The position numbers and the translations under genes were made by a program. From assembly GCF_030867095.1 (NCBI RefSeq), contig NC_081831.1:64494716-64558715 (forward strand): a stretch of 64,000 bases of DNA, in the 5' to 3' direction. The notes beneath the pieces are model-generated. The model was not told the DNA's origin, ran no database searches, and worked only from the letters and a program-made list of their open reading frames with translations. The DNA is from Alligator mississippiensis (taxonomy: Eukaryota; Chordata; Crocodylia; Alligatoridae). Positions 10,765-21,379 of this stretch are shown piece by piece. Each line of letters begins with the position of its first letter. Positions within the stretch are counted from its first letter, which is position 1.

Positions 10765-13310
10765 GTTTCATAGTTTCATAGTTCATAGAGTCGGAAGGGA
10801 CTTAATCAGATCATCTAGTCCGACCCCCTGCCATGGGCAGGAAAGGATGCTGGGGTCAAACGAACCCGGCGAGGTGATTATCTAGCCTCCTTTTGAAGAC
10901 TCCCAGGGTAGGAGTGAGCACCACTTCTCTTGGAAGTTGGTCCCAGATCCTAGCCGCCCTGACTGTGAAGTAGCGCCTCCTGATGTCTAGTCTGAATCTA
11001 CTCTCAGTCAACTTGTGGCCATTATTCCTCATTACTCCTGGTAGTGCTCGGGAGAACAGGGACTCTCCCATTCCCTGCTGATCCCCCTGGTAAGTTTATA
11101 GATGGCTACCAAATCCCCTCTCAGCCTTCTCTTGTGGAGGCTGAACTGGTTCAGGTCCTGTAGCCTCTCCTCATAGGGCCTGCCTTGCTGCCTCCTGATC
11201 ATGCGGGTGGCCCTCCTCTGGACCCTCTCAATGCTGTCCACATCCCTCCTGAAGTGCGGTGCCCAGAACTGGACGCAGTACTCCAACTGCAGCCTCACCA
11301 GTGTTGCGTAGAGGGGGAGGATCACCTCCTTGGACCTGCTCATGATGCATCTGTGGATGCATGACAAGGTGCAGTTAGCCTTACTGACCGCATCCCCACA
11401 CTGGCAACCCATGTTAATTTTGGCATCAATAACAACACCAAGATCCTTTTCTGCCTCTGTGCTGATGAGAAGGGAGTTCCCCTCCCTGTAGGTATGCTGC
11501 TGGTTCTTCCTCCCCAGGTGCAGCACCTTGCACTTGTCAGTATTGAATCCCATCTTATTCTCATCCGCCCATCCCTGTAACCTGTCCAGATCTAGTTGTA
11601 GCCTGTCCCTCCCTTCTAGCATGCCCACCTCTCCCCACAACTTAGTGTCATCTGCGAATTTGAACAAGGTGCTTTTCACCTTCTCGTGCAAGCCTATGAT
11701 GAAGATGTTAAACAGTGCGGGCCCGAGTACTGAGCCCTGGGGGACCCCACTGCCCACATCCCTCCAGGTCAAAAATGACCCGTCCACCACCACTCCCTGG
11801 GTGCTGCCCTCCAGCCAATTTGCGACCCATCTGACCGTGTAGGCATCGACACCACAGTCGCCTAATTTTTTAATGAGAATGGGGTGAGAAACAGTGTTGA
11901 AAGCCTTTCCAAAGTCCAGAAAGACTACATCCACCGCAACACCTGCATCTTAGGATTTTGTGGCCTGGTCATAGAAGGCTACCAGGTTGGTCTGGCAGGA
12001 CCTGCCCCTAATGAACCCATGTTGGTTGCCACTAAGCGCAATCTCCCCTGCTGGTCCCTCTCAGATGTGTTCCTGGATATTTTCTCAAAGAGCTTCCCCA
12101 GGACTGAGGTAAGACTAACAGGCCTATATTTACCTGGGTCCTCCTTCCTCCCCTTTTTAAAAGTGGGGACCACATTGGCCCTCTTCCAGTCATCCAGCAC
12201 CTGGCCAGAGCACCATGAGTGCTCGTAAAGCCACGCCAGGGGTCCCACAATGACCTCTGCCAATTCCCTCAGCACCCTGGGATGGAGATCATCTGGACCT
12301 GCTGACCTGAACACGTCCAGCCCCACCAGAAGTTCCCTAACTAGGTCCTCATTGACCCTAGGCCTGGTGGGGCCTCTGAGTCCATCCAGGATCCCAGTGG
12401 GGGGGATGTCCCTGTCCCTGCTCAGAAAAATGGAGGCAAATAATTTATTAAAGAGGTCAGCTTTATCATCTGGTGCAACCACCAGATTGCCAAGCATGTC
12501 CTGCAGGGGCCCCACATTACCCGGTGCTTTGTTTTTACTCCCTATGTATTTAAAAAAGGACTTCTTGTTATCTTTGAACCTGGTCACTAGTCCTAGTTCT
12601 GCCTCTGCCTTAGCCTTCCTAACAGCCCCCCTACAGTCCCAAGCAATGGAGGTATAATCCTCCTTGGTGATGGCCCCTCCCTTCCATCGGGTGTAGGCTC
12701 CTTTTTAGCTTTCAGACATTCCTGAATGCCTTTGGTGAGCCATAGGGGCTTTTGAGCACTCTTGCCCCCTTTGACTCGTGTTGGGACTGTCACCCTTTGG
12801 GCTCGGAGGATCATCTCCTTAAAGAACGACCATTCATCTTGGACTCCCAACTCCCGTACCCTCCAGGACCTCAGTGCCTCCCTGACTAATTTCCTTAACT
12901 CATTGAAATCTGCCCTCCTGAAGTCAAAGGCTGCTGCCTTGCTGCAGGCCTTTGACACCTTGCACTGGATAGTGAATTCCAGTAGGCAATGACCGCTATC
13001 GCCCAGGGGGTCAAGAACCTGCAGTCTCCTCACCAGCTCATCACCCGTGGCCAGGACCAGATCCAGCAAGGCATTTCCCCTGGTGGGACTGTGCACCTCC
13101 TGGGTTAGGTGGAGGTCCTGTATCTCGGCTAGGAACCTATGTGAGCGATCAGATGTGGCTGACTGCTCCTCCCAGCAGATGTCCGAGTAGTTTAGGTCAC
13201 CCATGATGACCACGTCCCTTGACCTAACCACCTCCACAAGCTGACCTGAGAATTCCTGGTCCAGCTCATCTCCCTGGTTGGATGCTTGATAGTAGTCATT
13301 ACATATGTTC
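10765..13310 (-). mobile_element. CR1 LINE, 5'-truncated, about 2.55 kb
   Basis: Read on the - strand, the element runs from the middle of the endonuclease domain through the whole reverse transcriptase to a 3' end with short ATGAAACT/ATGA repeats at about 10765-10795, the CR1 style of tail. The 5' truncation near 13310 is typical of target-primed reverse transcription. No clear target duplication was found. Its 3' end differs from the TATGATTCTATGA tails of the CR1 copies at 42512 and 51114, so it belongs to another subfamily. Confidence 0.95.
10856..13290 (-). pseudogene. CR1 ORF2 remnant: endonuclease C-terminal half plus reverse transcriptase
   Basis: ORF2 of CR1 encodes an APE-type endonuclease and a reverse transcriptase that copies the element at a nicked chromosomal site. 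The endonuclease part is open at 13237-12593 and contains GDLNYSDICWEE. At the usual SDH motif it reads DSGHCLLEF, so the Asp appears changed to Gly. The RT follows in two open pieces, 12587-11979 (with YRPVSLTSVLGKLFE) and 11934-11032, which holds VVFLDFGKAFNTVSH (motif A), GVPQGSVLGP (motif B) and the catalytic FADDTKLW. The C-terminal tail (PREVVLTPTLGVFKRRLD) is in another frame at 11071-10856. At least three frame breaks separate the pieces, so no full protein can be made. Confidence 0.93.
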
Positions 13311-14185
13311 CAGTGCAGGACTAGGTATGCCCATGGAAGCTATAACCTGGCATTTGAACCACTACGTTGTCTAGACATGCTCAGAGCCAGTCAGTAAAAA
13401 ATGCTGGCAGCCTGTCTGCTGTTGGAGGAGCTGCATGGATATGAAGGTATTTGAAAGAAAAAATCCACATTGCAAGAGAAAGAGCAATTTCTGATCTGAA
13501 GGGGTTAAGCCCTGGAATGGTGCTAAGAATAGTGCAGGCAGTGAGGAAAGATGGCTTTTACCTACCTTCCTATTTTGGGCCCGCTTCATCTCCAGAGTCC
13601 TCTGCTGACCCTTATGGACCATTGCACTGCTGAGAAATAAACCGGGTATAATACTTCCTCAGGTAAAGCTGAGATTAACCTACCCATGGGACTCTTTACA
13701 GGAGCCTTGAATTGGCTTTGCTGCCACTTTGCTGCTCTACCAGAATAAAATGGCTGAAGCACAGCCAAACACTTCCTGTCAGTCTCTACAAGCCATTTTC
13801 CTGGAGTTGCAGTGAAATTATTTGTGAATGTAGTAAATGGTCTCGGGAGGTCAGCTCCTGGGCTTGGATACCATGGAGCTTTTCTCACTGAGGAAATTCA
13901 AAAAGGAAAAGAAAAAGGGAACTGAGGTCTTGTCAAACTGCATAAAAATATAAACGCCTAACTCTCCAAACACAACATTCATGGCTATGGGTTTTTTTTG
14001 ACCCTGAATGTTATCATGCTGCTATTATGCAGCTGATCATAAACAGGAGGAGTCATGAGTGACATGGGCCTTTACAACCCCTGACATACAAACATCCATT
14101 ATGTAATCTGGATGCCACCATGAGTTTATTTTTACAAGCCCTCTGTAAGCGCTGGGGCTACTGCTGGTGACACACTTCATGATTT
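13311..14185. other. Unique intergenic DNA, no gene seen
   Basis: Nothing recognisable beyond the CR1 5' truncation point. Confidence 0.5.
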
Positions 14186-14189
14186 AGGG

Positions 14190-14340
14190 ACATTTATGTT
14201 GGAAAGGACTTCTGGAGTCATCTCTCATAATCCTGTCCATAAATTTATCAAGCTCATCTTAAAATGAGTTGTTTGCTATGTCTCCTCTTCCTGGAAGGCT
14301 GGTCATTAACTTTGCTCCTGGTCTCAACAGAAGATGTGCT
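14190..14340 (-). mobile_element. Diverged CR1 3' region fragment
   Basis: The sequence TGTTGGAAAGGACTTCTGG followed by a CCTGGAAGGCTG word about 100 bp later matches the order seen in the reverse complement of CR1 3' ends. It is heavily mutated and lacks the terminal octamer repeats. Confidence 0.5.
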
Positions 14341-17017
14341 CCATACCACACCCCTCCACCCTCAGATAACACTGTTAGTGCTCTGTGCAGAGCAGCAAGC
14401 CCCTTGGGCATCTCACAGTGCCGGACACAAAGCCATACTCTGAGGGATAGCACGTTACCTCCCAAAGCAGGGATGGTACAGTTGGCTAAATGCGGTAGTT
14501 GCAAGCCTTCTCACCAAAGCCTCAGCTGTTCTCTGACTCTGTTCTATTAATCACTATGAAGAAGATTCTTTCTCCTAGGTCTGCAAAGAAAGATAGTCCT
14601 CTCTCTATAGATACAGACTTTCCCACACAGAATGGGGGTGGCATGTGTAGCTGTGGGAGGTTAGACTCTCCTTTGTGTAGAAAGCCCCACATGATATAGC
14701 AAATCTATATCCTATATGCCGAAGTACAAGAAAGAAGACTTAAAGAGCGGATTTGTACCATCTCCTTGATAGCAATGCTACTTTAAAAGTTAAAGCCTTA
14801 TTTGGCTTCCTTTCACACCTTTTCTGGCCTTGGACTGACCTGGATGATCAAGTGTGGTTTGAAAAGCAGCGGGCGTTGGAGGTGCGTGCTCAAAGTAGGA
14901 CCAGAGCTACAAGCTACAGAGACTCTGTTCAGCATTTCTGCTGAAAGGCAACTAAAGAAAAGCTGCTGTAATTCAGACACCCCCCAGCCCTCCCCAAGAC
15001 TGTCACAGTATGTCAAGGATCACTCTGGCCTGCAGACCTGCCCAGGGTCAGAGGATGCATAAACGAGAGTTAAAGCCACCTTTGGTATCTCTGCAGCTGG
15101 ATCTTGTATTCTGAGCTCTACTTAGAAGAACAACACACTTCACCCCCCATCCTGTGACTGGGGGCAATAATGGCCTACAGTAGAGGCAATAACAACTTTG
15201 GCTCCATTCCCAATTCTACTACTGCCATGTTATGCAATACTGGATGTGTCACTTCCTCTTAAAAAGTAGATTTTTCTTCTTCCACTCTTTCCCTGCCTTG
15301 TCAATAGACTACAAACCTCTTTGATGCAAGGAACCCTTCAGTATCTAAGTCCTCATTAGATATGAAATAGGAACAAGACCTGCCTGTGCCTGACAAGGGA
15401 GGAACATAAAGAAGGTGAAGACTGACTGTATGGTGCTGTGATCTTTTGAGACGATAATCATGAAAATATGAACATGACATAACTGATGGAGTGCCATCTG
15501 CCTGAGTCTGCAGGCAGCCTGAAACAATAGCTCTGAGAAGAGAACTGCCTCATTCATTTAACTAGCCTGTTAACTCCCAAACCCACAGCTCTAGGGGACA
15601 CTGTCCACACCTCTACAACAAAGGACTTCCTATAGCAGCAGGGTTACAAATGCTGCCTAGTTACTCAAAGAGATACAGCCTAACTACTAGGATAAATATT
15701 GTGGTCATGCTGCTGCTTCTCACCTCTCTGGAGATTGGAAGGGATCTTTCTGCTGCTCTTGGGGACTAAGAGATCCCCACACCATGCCAATGAGCTTCAG
15801 GGTTGACACTACAAGCAGCCCTGTGGTCTGGCATGACCGGGGCTCTGGACTGTCTTCATTTGCTCTGGTCTGAATAACAATATTGGAACTTATGCAGTGG
15901 GTTATATATCCCAGTGGGACAGAAGGAGCCCTTTAGCTATGCATGTGAACTCTGTTTTCTACTCTCTTCAGAGGTGTTGTATCTGCTTCTTCTAGACCTG
16001 CCTTTAATAAAAATTTTGCAACGTTAATGTTACAACATGACTGGCTTGGGGAAAGCTTGATGCCTAGCAAGCATGGTGGGGTCAACTTTCCTCAGTGACA
16101 TCCCCAGGTAGAGAAGTAGTACAAAGGAATTCCCAAGGCTCATTATAAGCCCTTCCTCCTCCTTTGCTAAAGGATGACAGTAAAGCTAGCAGGAGTGTAG
16201 AAACTTTGCAGCAGGTGGTACAGGCACCACCTAGCTAATTCCAGTAACAACCATCTGCCACCCAGCTGTGGAGAGAGGAGGAAAGGATATGGAGGTGACT
16301 CAGAGCTGAGGGGGAGAGTGAGCAGTTTCGGCTGAAACTGCCAAAATAGCAATGTTGGAGGAGACCTATTTTTCTTTAAAGGGCCATTCCTAGGTTTAAA
16401 CCACAGCCTTCAAGGTATTGCTTTGGAAGCTTAAATGAGTCTGCAAGCCAGAGTTTGTCTTTTCCCATTTAGGGACATTGGTTTGTTCTTAGTGGTGGTG
16501 CTTGTGGAAGGAAATCTTGTTTGCTCCTAGCTCACCAGTGTGTGGATGAGCTTACAGTCCTGTTTTGGAAATCATTAAATTGGGGTGTTCTTTCCCTTCT
16601 CCACCTTCAAGGAACAACATGTTTTTTGCAGCTGCTACATCTTTAGCAAAGATGTGGCAGTAAAAAATATATTTCATGGGTGTAGTCTGAATTCTTTTTT
16701 TTTGTTAATATTCTACTTTTTTCTTAGACACACTAATAATGCAAACTGTTTGAACTTATATAACCCTTGTCATTCAAAGATCTCAATGAGTTGTACAGAG
16801 GAGGGAAAATATCTGCCCCACCTGCTGAAAAAAAATGAAATGCCCAACAAGGGCCCTGGCTTTATTCCCCTGATTTTGACCACTAAACTTTCTATTACCT
16901 GAAAGCCAACAAAACGGACTTTTTGATCTCACTGCTACTAGCCAAGTTGTAGCCACTTACTATATGGTAACCCAAAGGTAGCAAATTGACCAGGAGCATA
17001 AAACAATTGCCATACTA
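14341..17017. other. Mostly unique DNA with two weak MIR-like traces
   Basis: No gene recognised. A stretch at about 15205-15330 (tail of a CACTTCCTCTTAAAA type) and one at 16755-16870 (CATTCAAAGATCTCAATGAG, like a reversed MIR-family tail) are possible old SINE remnants. Confidence 0.4.
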
Positions 17018-17580
17018 GGGGTGCATCTACACATTGCCCTAAAGCACGGGTAGGCAATGTTTTTTGGACAGAGTACCGAAAAAAACACAATGTCTACCTT
17101 GGAAGGTGCTGGAGTGCCAACATGCCGGAGCCCAGAGTAGCTGTTTGCAGCCTCCCAGCTGCAGCCGGCCCATGGAGCCCAGCCTGCTTGCAGCAGGGCT
17201 TGCAGCCTCCCAGCCGCCTGCTGGGAGCAGCCTGGGCTCCGTGGCTGGCAGCAGCTGCCTAGAGCCCGGGCTGGCGGTGGTGTGCCAAGCAAAATGGCCT
17301 TGTGTGCCATGCTCGGCACACGTGCCAGGGGTTGCTGACCCCTGCTTAAGGCAACATTGCTACTGAGCTGTGCTTTACTACACAGTGCAGTAACCACCCA
17401 TACTGTGCCATATGCACGGCAAATGGTTATTTTTAGCAGCTACCTCGCCATAGTGGAGTACTTTAATGGGGGGAGAACACCACTATAGCAAAGTAGCTTC
17501 TGGTCACATGTAGACACCCATGGATGCTATGTCATTGTAGCACATCACTACAGTAATGTAACCTCATGTGTAGACACTCT
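17018..17580. mobile_element. Harbinger-like MITE carrying a nested insertion
   Basis: The ends are GGGGTGCATCTACAC and, reverse-complemented, AGAGTGTCTACAC, the same type of terminus as the large Harbinger element at 26522. A 3-bp CTA lies on both sides (17015-17017 and 17581-17583), the duplication length of the PIF/Harbinger superfamily. A separate hAT-like element occupies 17046-17344. The rest resembles, in inverted order, the copy at 37388-37650. Confidence 0.7.
17046..17344. mobile_element. hAT-like non-autonomous element nested in the MITE
   Basis: The left end ACGGGTAGGCAATG pairs with the reverse complement of the right end, CAGGGGTCAGCAACC. The flanks CCTAAAGC and CTTAAGGC match at 6 of 8 positions and would be an aged 8-bp target duplication. 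The core is GC-rich and repeats the words CCCAGCCTGC and GCAGCCTCCCAG. Confidence 0.6.
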
Positions 17581-17584
17581 CTAG

Positions 17585-18105
17585 GAGAGGCTAACAAAGC
17601 TAGGACTACAGTTTGGAAAGGAGACGGCTGAGGCGGGATATGATACATATCTATAGAATCATGAAGATGTGGAAAAGATGAATAGGGAATTGTTATTTAT
17701 ACAAGCCCCAGAATACTAAAACTAGATTACTAGAAGTTAGCAGAAGACAGGGTTAAAAGTAATGAGAGAAAGTACTTTTTTCATAGCACATAGTTAACTT
17801 GTGGACCTCAGGAGGTTGCAGAGGCAGATATTATAGCCAGGTTCAGAAAGGGACTTGGCAAATTCATGGACAACAGATCTATGAATAACTGTTAAGCAGA
17901 AAAGTCACAGATGTATTCTCTGGCATCTCAGGACTAATGATGGTGGATACCAGGGTGGGTAATGAATAGGGAATAGATCACTCTAAATACACCCAGCTCA
18001 CTGCTGCCCCTCTGAAGCATCCACTCCTGCCATGGTCAGAGACAGGACACTGGGCTAGATTGGGCTGATCCAGTACGGCACTTCTTAAGTTCTTATTGTA
18101 ATGAA
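17585..18105 (+). mobile_element. L3/CR1-type LINE 3' end fragment
   Basis: The order of words is that of the ORF2 C-terminus and 3' UTR of the older CR1/L3 LINEs: a GAGGCGGGATATGATAC region encoding the RGYDTY-like box, then a GGACTTGGCAAATTCATGG region, then ACTGGGCTAGATTGGGCTGA and a terminal ACTTCTTAAGTTCTTA. The coding frame is closed by many stops. The 3' tail is a TTCTTA repeat type, unlike the ATTCTATG tails of the other CR1 copies. Confidence 0.75.
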
Positions 18106-19110
18106 CCTAGTGTGATCCCTCTCATACAGGCAGAATCTGTGTCGGAAGACCTACACCAGGTCAGTCTAAGGCCAAGTCTCTTTGCTGGTCAGGAGCGTGA
18201 AAAAGTCACTTCCTAACCAACAATGCAGCACTGGCAAAAACTCTAATGTAAATGTAGTTTTTATCAGCAAAACAATCCTTTTTCTGGTATAGCTTCTTCC
18301 ATTTGGGGACCTGGTTCAAGCTGCACCACTTCCATAAGTCATGTATGTGCTGCAGAGATTTTCCAGGATAACAACACTGATAAACTCTAAAGCATAGGCA
18401 TGCTCAGAGCCAGAACCTGCTGCTTCTGTATTTTATAGTCACTATCAGAGACTGACAAGGGCATGCCTTCCTACGTACAGAAATTCAGTCTCATTCCTCA
18501 TATTATCACTAGAGAAAAGCAAAAATAACTTCTGTATCTTACATGATATATCAAGTATGCAAGGAAATAAATTCTAGCTTATCCTCACCCCACTACTAAA
18601 TTCCTTTCGCTACGGAGGCTGGGGGCCTTTCCAAAAGGGCATGAGAGCTTGCCTCTGCTGTCGTTGATGATCTTAAGACTAAGTTCTAGTCCAAAGAATT
18701 TTGAGAATGTTTCTTCTTTGCAGATTGCCACACATGCATCCCAACCAAAAATAGACAAGGTAAAAGCATCAAGATTAAAAAATAGTCTGTTCACATGATG
18801 AAGTTTTTCTTCCTTTCTCTCACTTCCCAAACACCATCTGTATCAGCTAAAAAAAGGAAATGTGCAGCTTAAAGCATCTCCAATGATTTGATTTGATTTT
18901 TTTAAGGGGAAGGCCATCAAGTTTTTTAAAAATTGATTGTAAAACTCTTTGCATTGGCTGTTCCATTTAAGTGATTAACAATGAAAGACTGTTAAAATCA
19001 GATTTACCAGCCCCCAACTGCACTGTCTTTAGAAGAGTTCACTAGTTAGTTTTACTTTTGTTCCTAATCTGCTTCCATATTGAGTTGAGTGGCCTACACA
19101 GGCTGTCTAC
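18106..19110. other. Unique intergenic DNA, no gene seen
   Basis: No gene or clear repeat boundary recognised. A stretch at 18170-18330 (AAGGCCAAGTCTCTTTGCTGG) has the feel of an old DNA-transposon end but has no partner. Confidence 0.45.
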
Positions 19111-19403
19111 TAGTGATTCTCAACCATGGTATCCTTTTAAGGGTGTTGCAGGGTGTTGCTACACAATATTAGGTGTGGAAACATTTAAATATGGTTCACA
19201 GGATAAACCCAGAGATTTCAAGTAGGAATCCCTTTTCTCAAAAAGATAATGACTTGCTAGGTCTTTCTGACTTTTTTGCAGCAGCAGATTTGCCCTTTTT
19301 TTTTCCTGTAGGCAAGAAACAAGTAAAAGCTAAAAACTAGCATTTTCCAAGAGCCTTGAGTCTAACAAGGGCTAACTTGGTTCTAAAAAATCGAGAACCA
19401 CTC
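19111..19403. mobile_element. Short hAT-type element related to the one at 1105
   Basis: The left end TAGTGATTCTCAACCATGG pairs with the reverse complement of the right end, AGTGGTTCTCGATTTTTTA. The 293-bp length is close to the 308-bp copy at 1105-1412. The flanks do not give a convincing 8-bp duplication, suggesting age or an imprecise boundary. Confidence 0.6.
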
Positions 19404-20222
19404 CTATATGTTTACAGGAGAATGGCCTATTTTTAAAATACCCTCCTGTATTGATGTCTTTTTTCAATTTCATGATAACGTTTCAATTCACATAATGAAA
19501 CCTAGTTGCAAGGGCTGAATCTGATCAGCCAACTTTCTTTGGTGTTTGAACCTCCCCTGATTAGAAATAATGCATCGTTGGTACTTTCTGTAGTTCAAAT
19601 GAAGTTGGTATGGAAGGGGGGAAGGCTAAACAGACCCAAGTTTACTATTTAGTGATGCTGTCATCAGTTGTTTCTCCATAATGTACATTTTACCCATAGA
19701 ACTAGCCATTGCACAACATTTATTCATTCTGATTTGTTCACGATGCTGCACAGACCAATGTAACATCCACAAAACTGTATAGAGATGATATTTCAAACAC
19801 AATGTCCCAAACCCCTTACAACCACTATTATGGAGGTGAGAATGCAGAAAGTACAAACACTGTATTGTAGAGGGCTTAATAAGGATGCAGCATAAAATTC
19901 TACATTGTTAGCACAGAAGCACAAGTCAGTCTTGCTGTTCGCTTGGATAGCCAGTTGATCAAACTAATAATGACAACAGGAAATGTTCCAGCTCTTAATG
20001 ACACTAACACTTGCTAAGGCAGGAAGGGAATAATGAGACAATGTAAAGATACATTTTGTGGATGAAAGCATCTTTCTTGGGAATATAAGAATAAAGTAGA
20101 CTGGCTGGTGGAGCTCACAGTACACATCCCACAGCAAATCCCAGTTGCTCTAAGATCAAATGCTGAGTGTAGTTTTGAGACTGGAAAAATCAGTGGTAAT
20201 CTGCAGAAACATAGCTGGGCAG
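19404..20222. other. Unique intergenic DNA, no gene seen
   Basis: Nothing recognisable. Confidence 0.5.
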
Positions 20223-20345
20223 TAGGCCTGCGTGAAGTGGCAAGTATTCACTTCAGATTCGGCCTATTTGGACGACAGTGATTCAATTCAGAGATTTGAA
20301 TCACTGTCCTGATTCAATTCATCTGAATCAGATCCAAACTGCTAC
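20223..20345. mobile_element. Truncated copy of the GATTCGATTC hAT family
   Basis: The end TAGGCCTGCGTGAAG, then AAGTATTCACTTCAGATTCGG, matches the right terminus of the copy at 52334-53072 (reverse-complemented). Subterminal words ATTCAATTCAGAG and GAATCACTGTCC follow. No second terminus was found, so it appears broken. Confidence 0.6.
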
Positions 20346-20560
20346 TGGTAATCTTGAAGGTAATTTATCCAACAGTGGGCAACAGTGGGCAAGTGATTGT
20401 ACATGAGACCTGAACAAAAAAACAAAATGAAAAACACAAGCAAGACCATTACCAAGTCCCATCCAGATAATGTAATAAGAAAAATGGCTAATGTCTAGTG
20501 TCATGGGAGCTACTGTCAAAACATTGGAAAATAAAACGAGACTAGAATGTCAGTGAATAC

Positions 20561-21371
20561 TAGTGGTGTGCAAAATGGGCCATATTCAATTCGGACTCAG
20601 ATTCAGCCCAAATTGGGGACAGTGATTCGATTAGTTGATTCGGATCACTGTCCCCAATTCGATTCGACCAAATCCAAATCTGAAGAATCGATGCTGATTC
20701 AGAGAATCAGTGATTCAGCCATAGACACAGCTTTAAATGTTTTATCTACATACCTCAAGGTACCAGGCATGGCTCATGAACGCTTCAATGCTGGGGCAGA
20801 TGGATCATCCCACAGGAGTGCAGTGGGCTCCTCCACGTGCTCAGAGGCAAACCCAGAAGTGGACCAGAAGTGCTTCCAGTCCACTTCCGTGTCCACTGCT
20901 GAATGCACTGAGGGGCCTCCCACATCTCCCTGGATCAGCAATCGACCACAGAGGGACCCTGGGTGCTCCCCCAAACCCAGGAGACACCAGTTGCAGAGCG
21001 AGGGGGAGGGGGCCTGCGTGCTCTCCGGCGGACCCAGAAGTGGACCGGAAGTGCTTCTGGTCCACTTCTGGGTCCACTGCCAAGCAGTCTGGGGAGCCCC
21101 CTGCTCTCCTGTGGGATGCTCCATCTGCCCCAGCATCTCAGCATTCACGAGCTGCCTGCTACCTTGAGGTACGTAGAAAAACATTTAAAACTGTGTCTAT
21201 GTCCAAACCGCCAAATCTTTCCGAATCTCTCCAAATCAATTCGGAGGGTTCCGATTTGATTCAGAGAGATGAAAGGGTCTCCTGATTCGATTCAGATTCA
21301 GAGACTCAGCCACTGAATCAGGCCGAATCTCTGCCTAATTGAATCAGGGACCGAAGCTTTTCACAGCCCTA
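20561..21371. mobile_element. Non-autonomous hAT element, 811 bp, perfect 8-bp duplication
   Basis: The element is flanked by an exact GTGAATAC on both sides (20553-20560 and 21372-21379). The ends are TAGTGGTGTGCAAAATGG and, reverse-complemented, TAGGGCTGTGAAAAGCTT. Each subterminal region is packed with GATTCGATTC/GAATCAG words in both orientations. The GC-rich core has two direct copies, about 180 bp apart (near 20850 and 21030), of a roughly 60-bp block that itself contains a GAAGTGGACC palindrome. The long open frames in the core are compositional. Confidence 0.85.
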
Positions 21372-21379
21372 GTGAATAC

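Noticed and set aside
20547..21285. Open frames of 206 and 182 residues
   Set aside because: They span the 811-bp hAT element and start in its subterminal repeats; no protein family is recognised.
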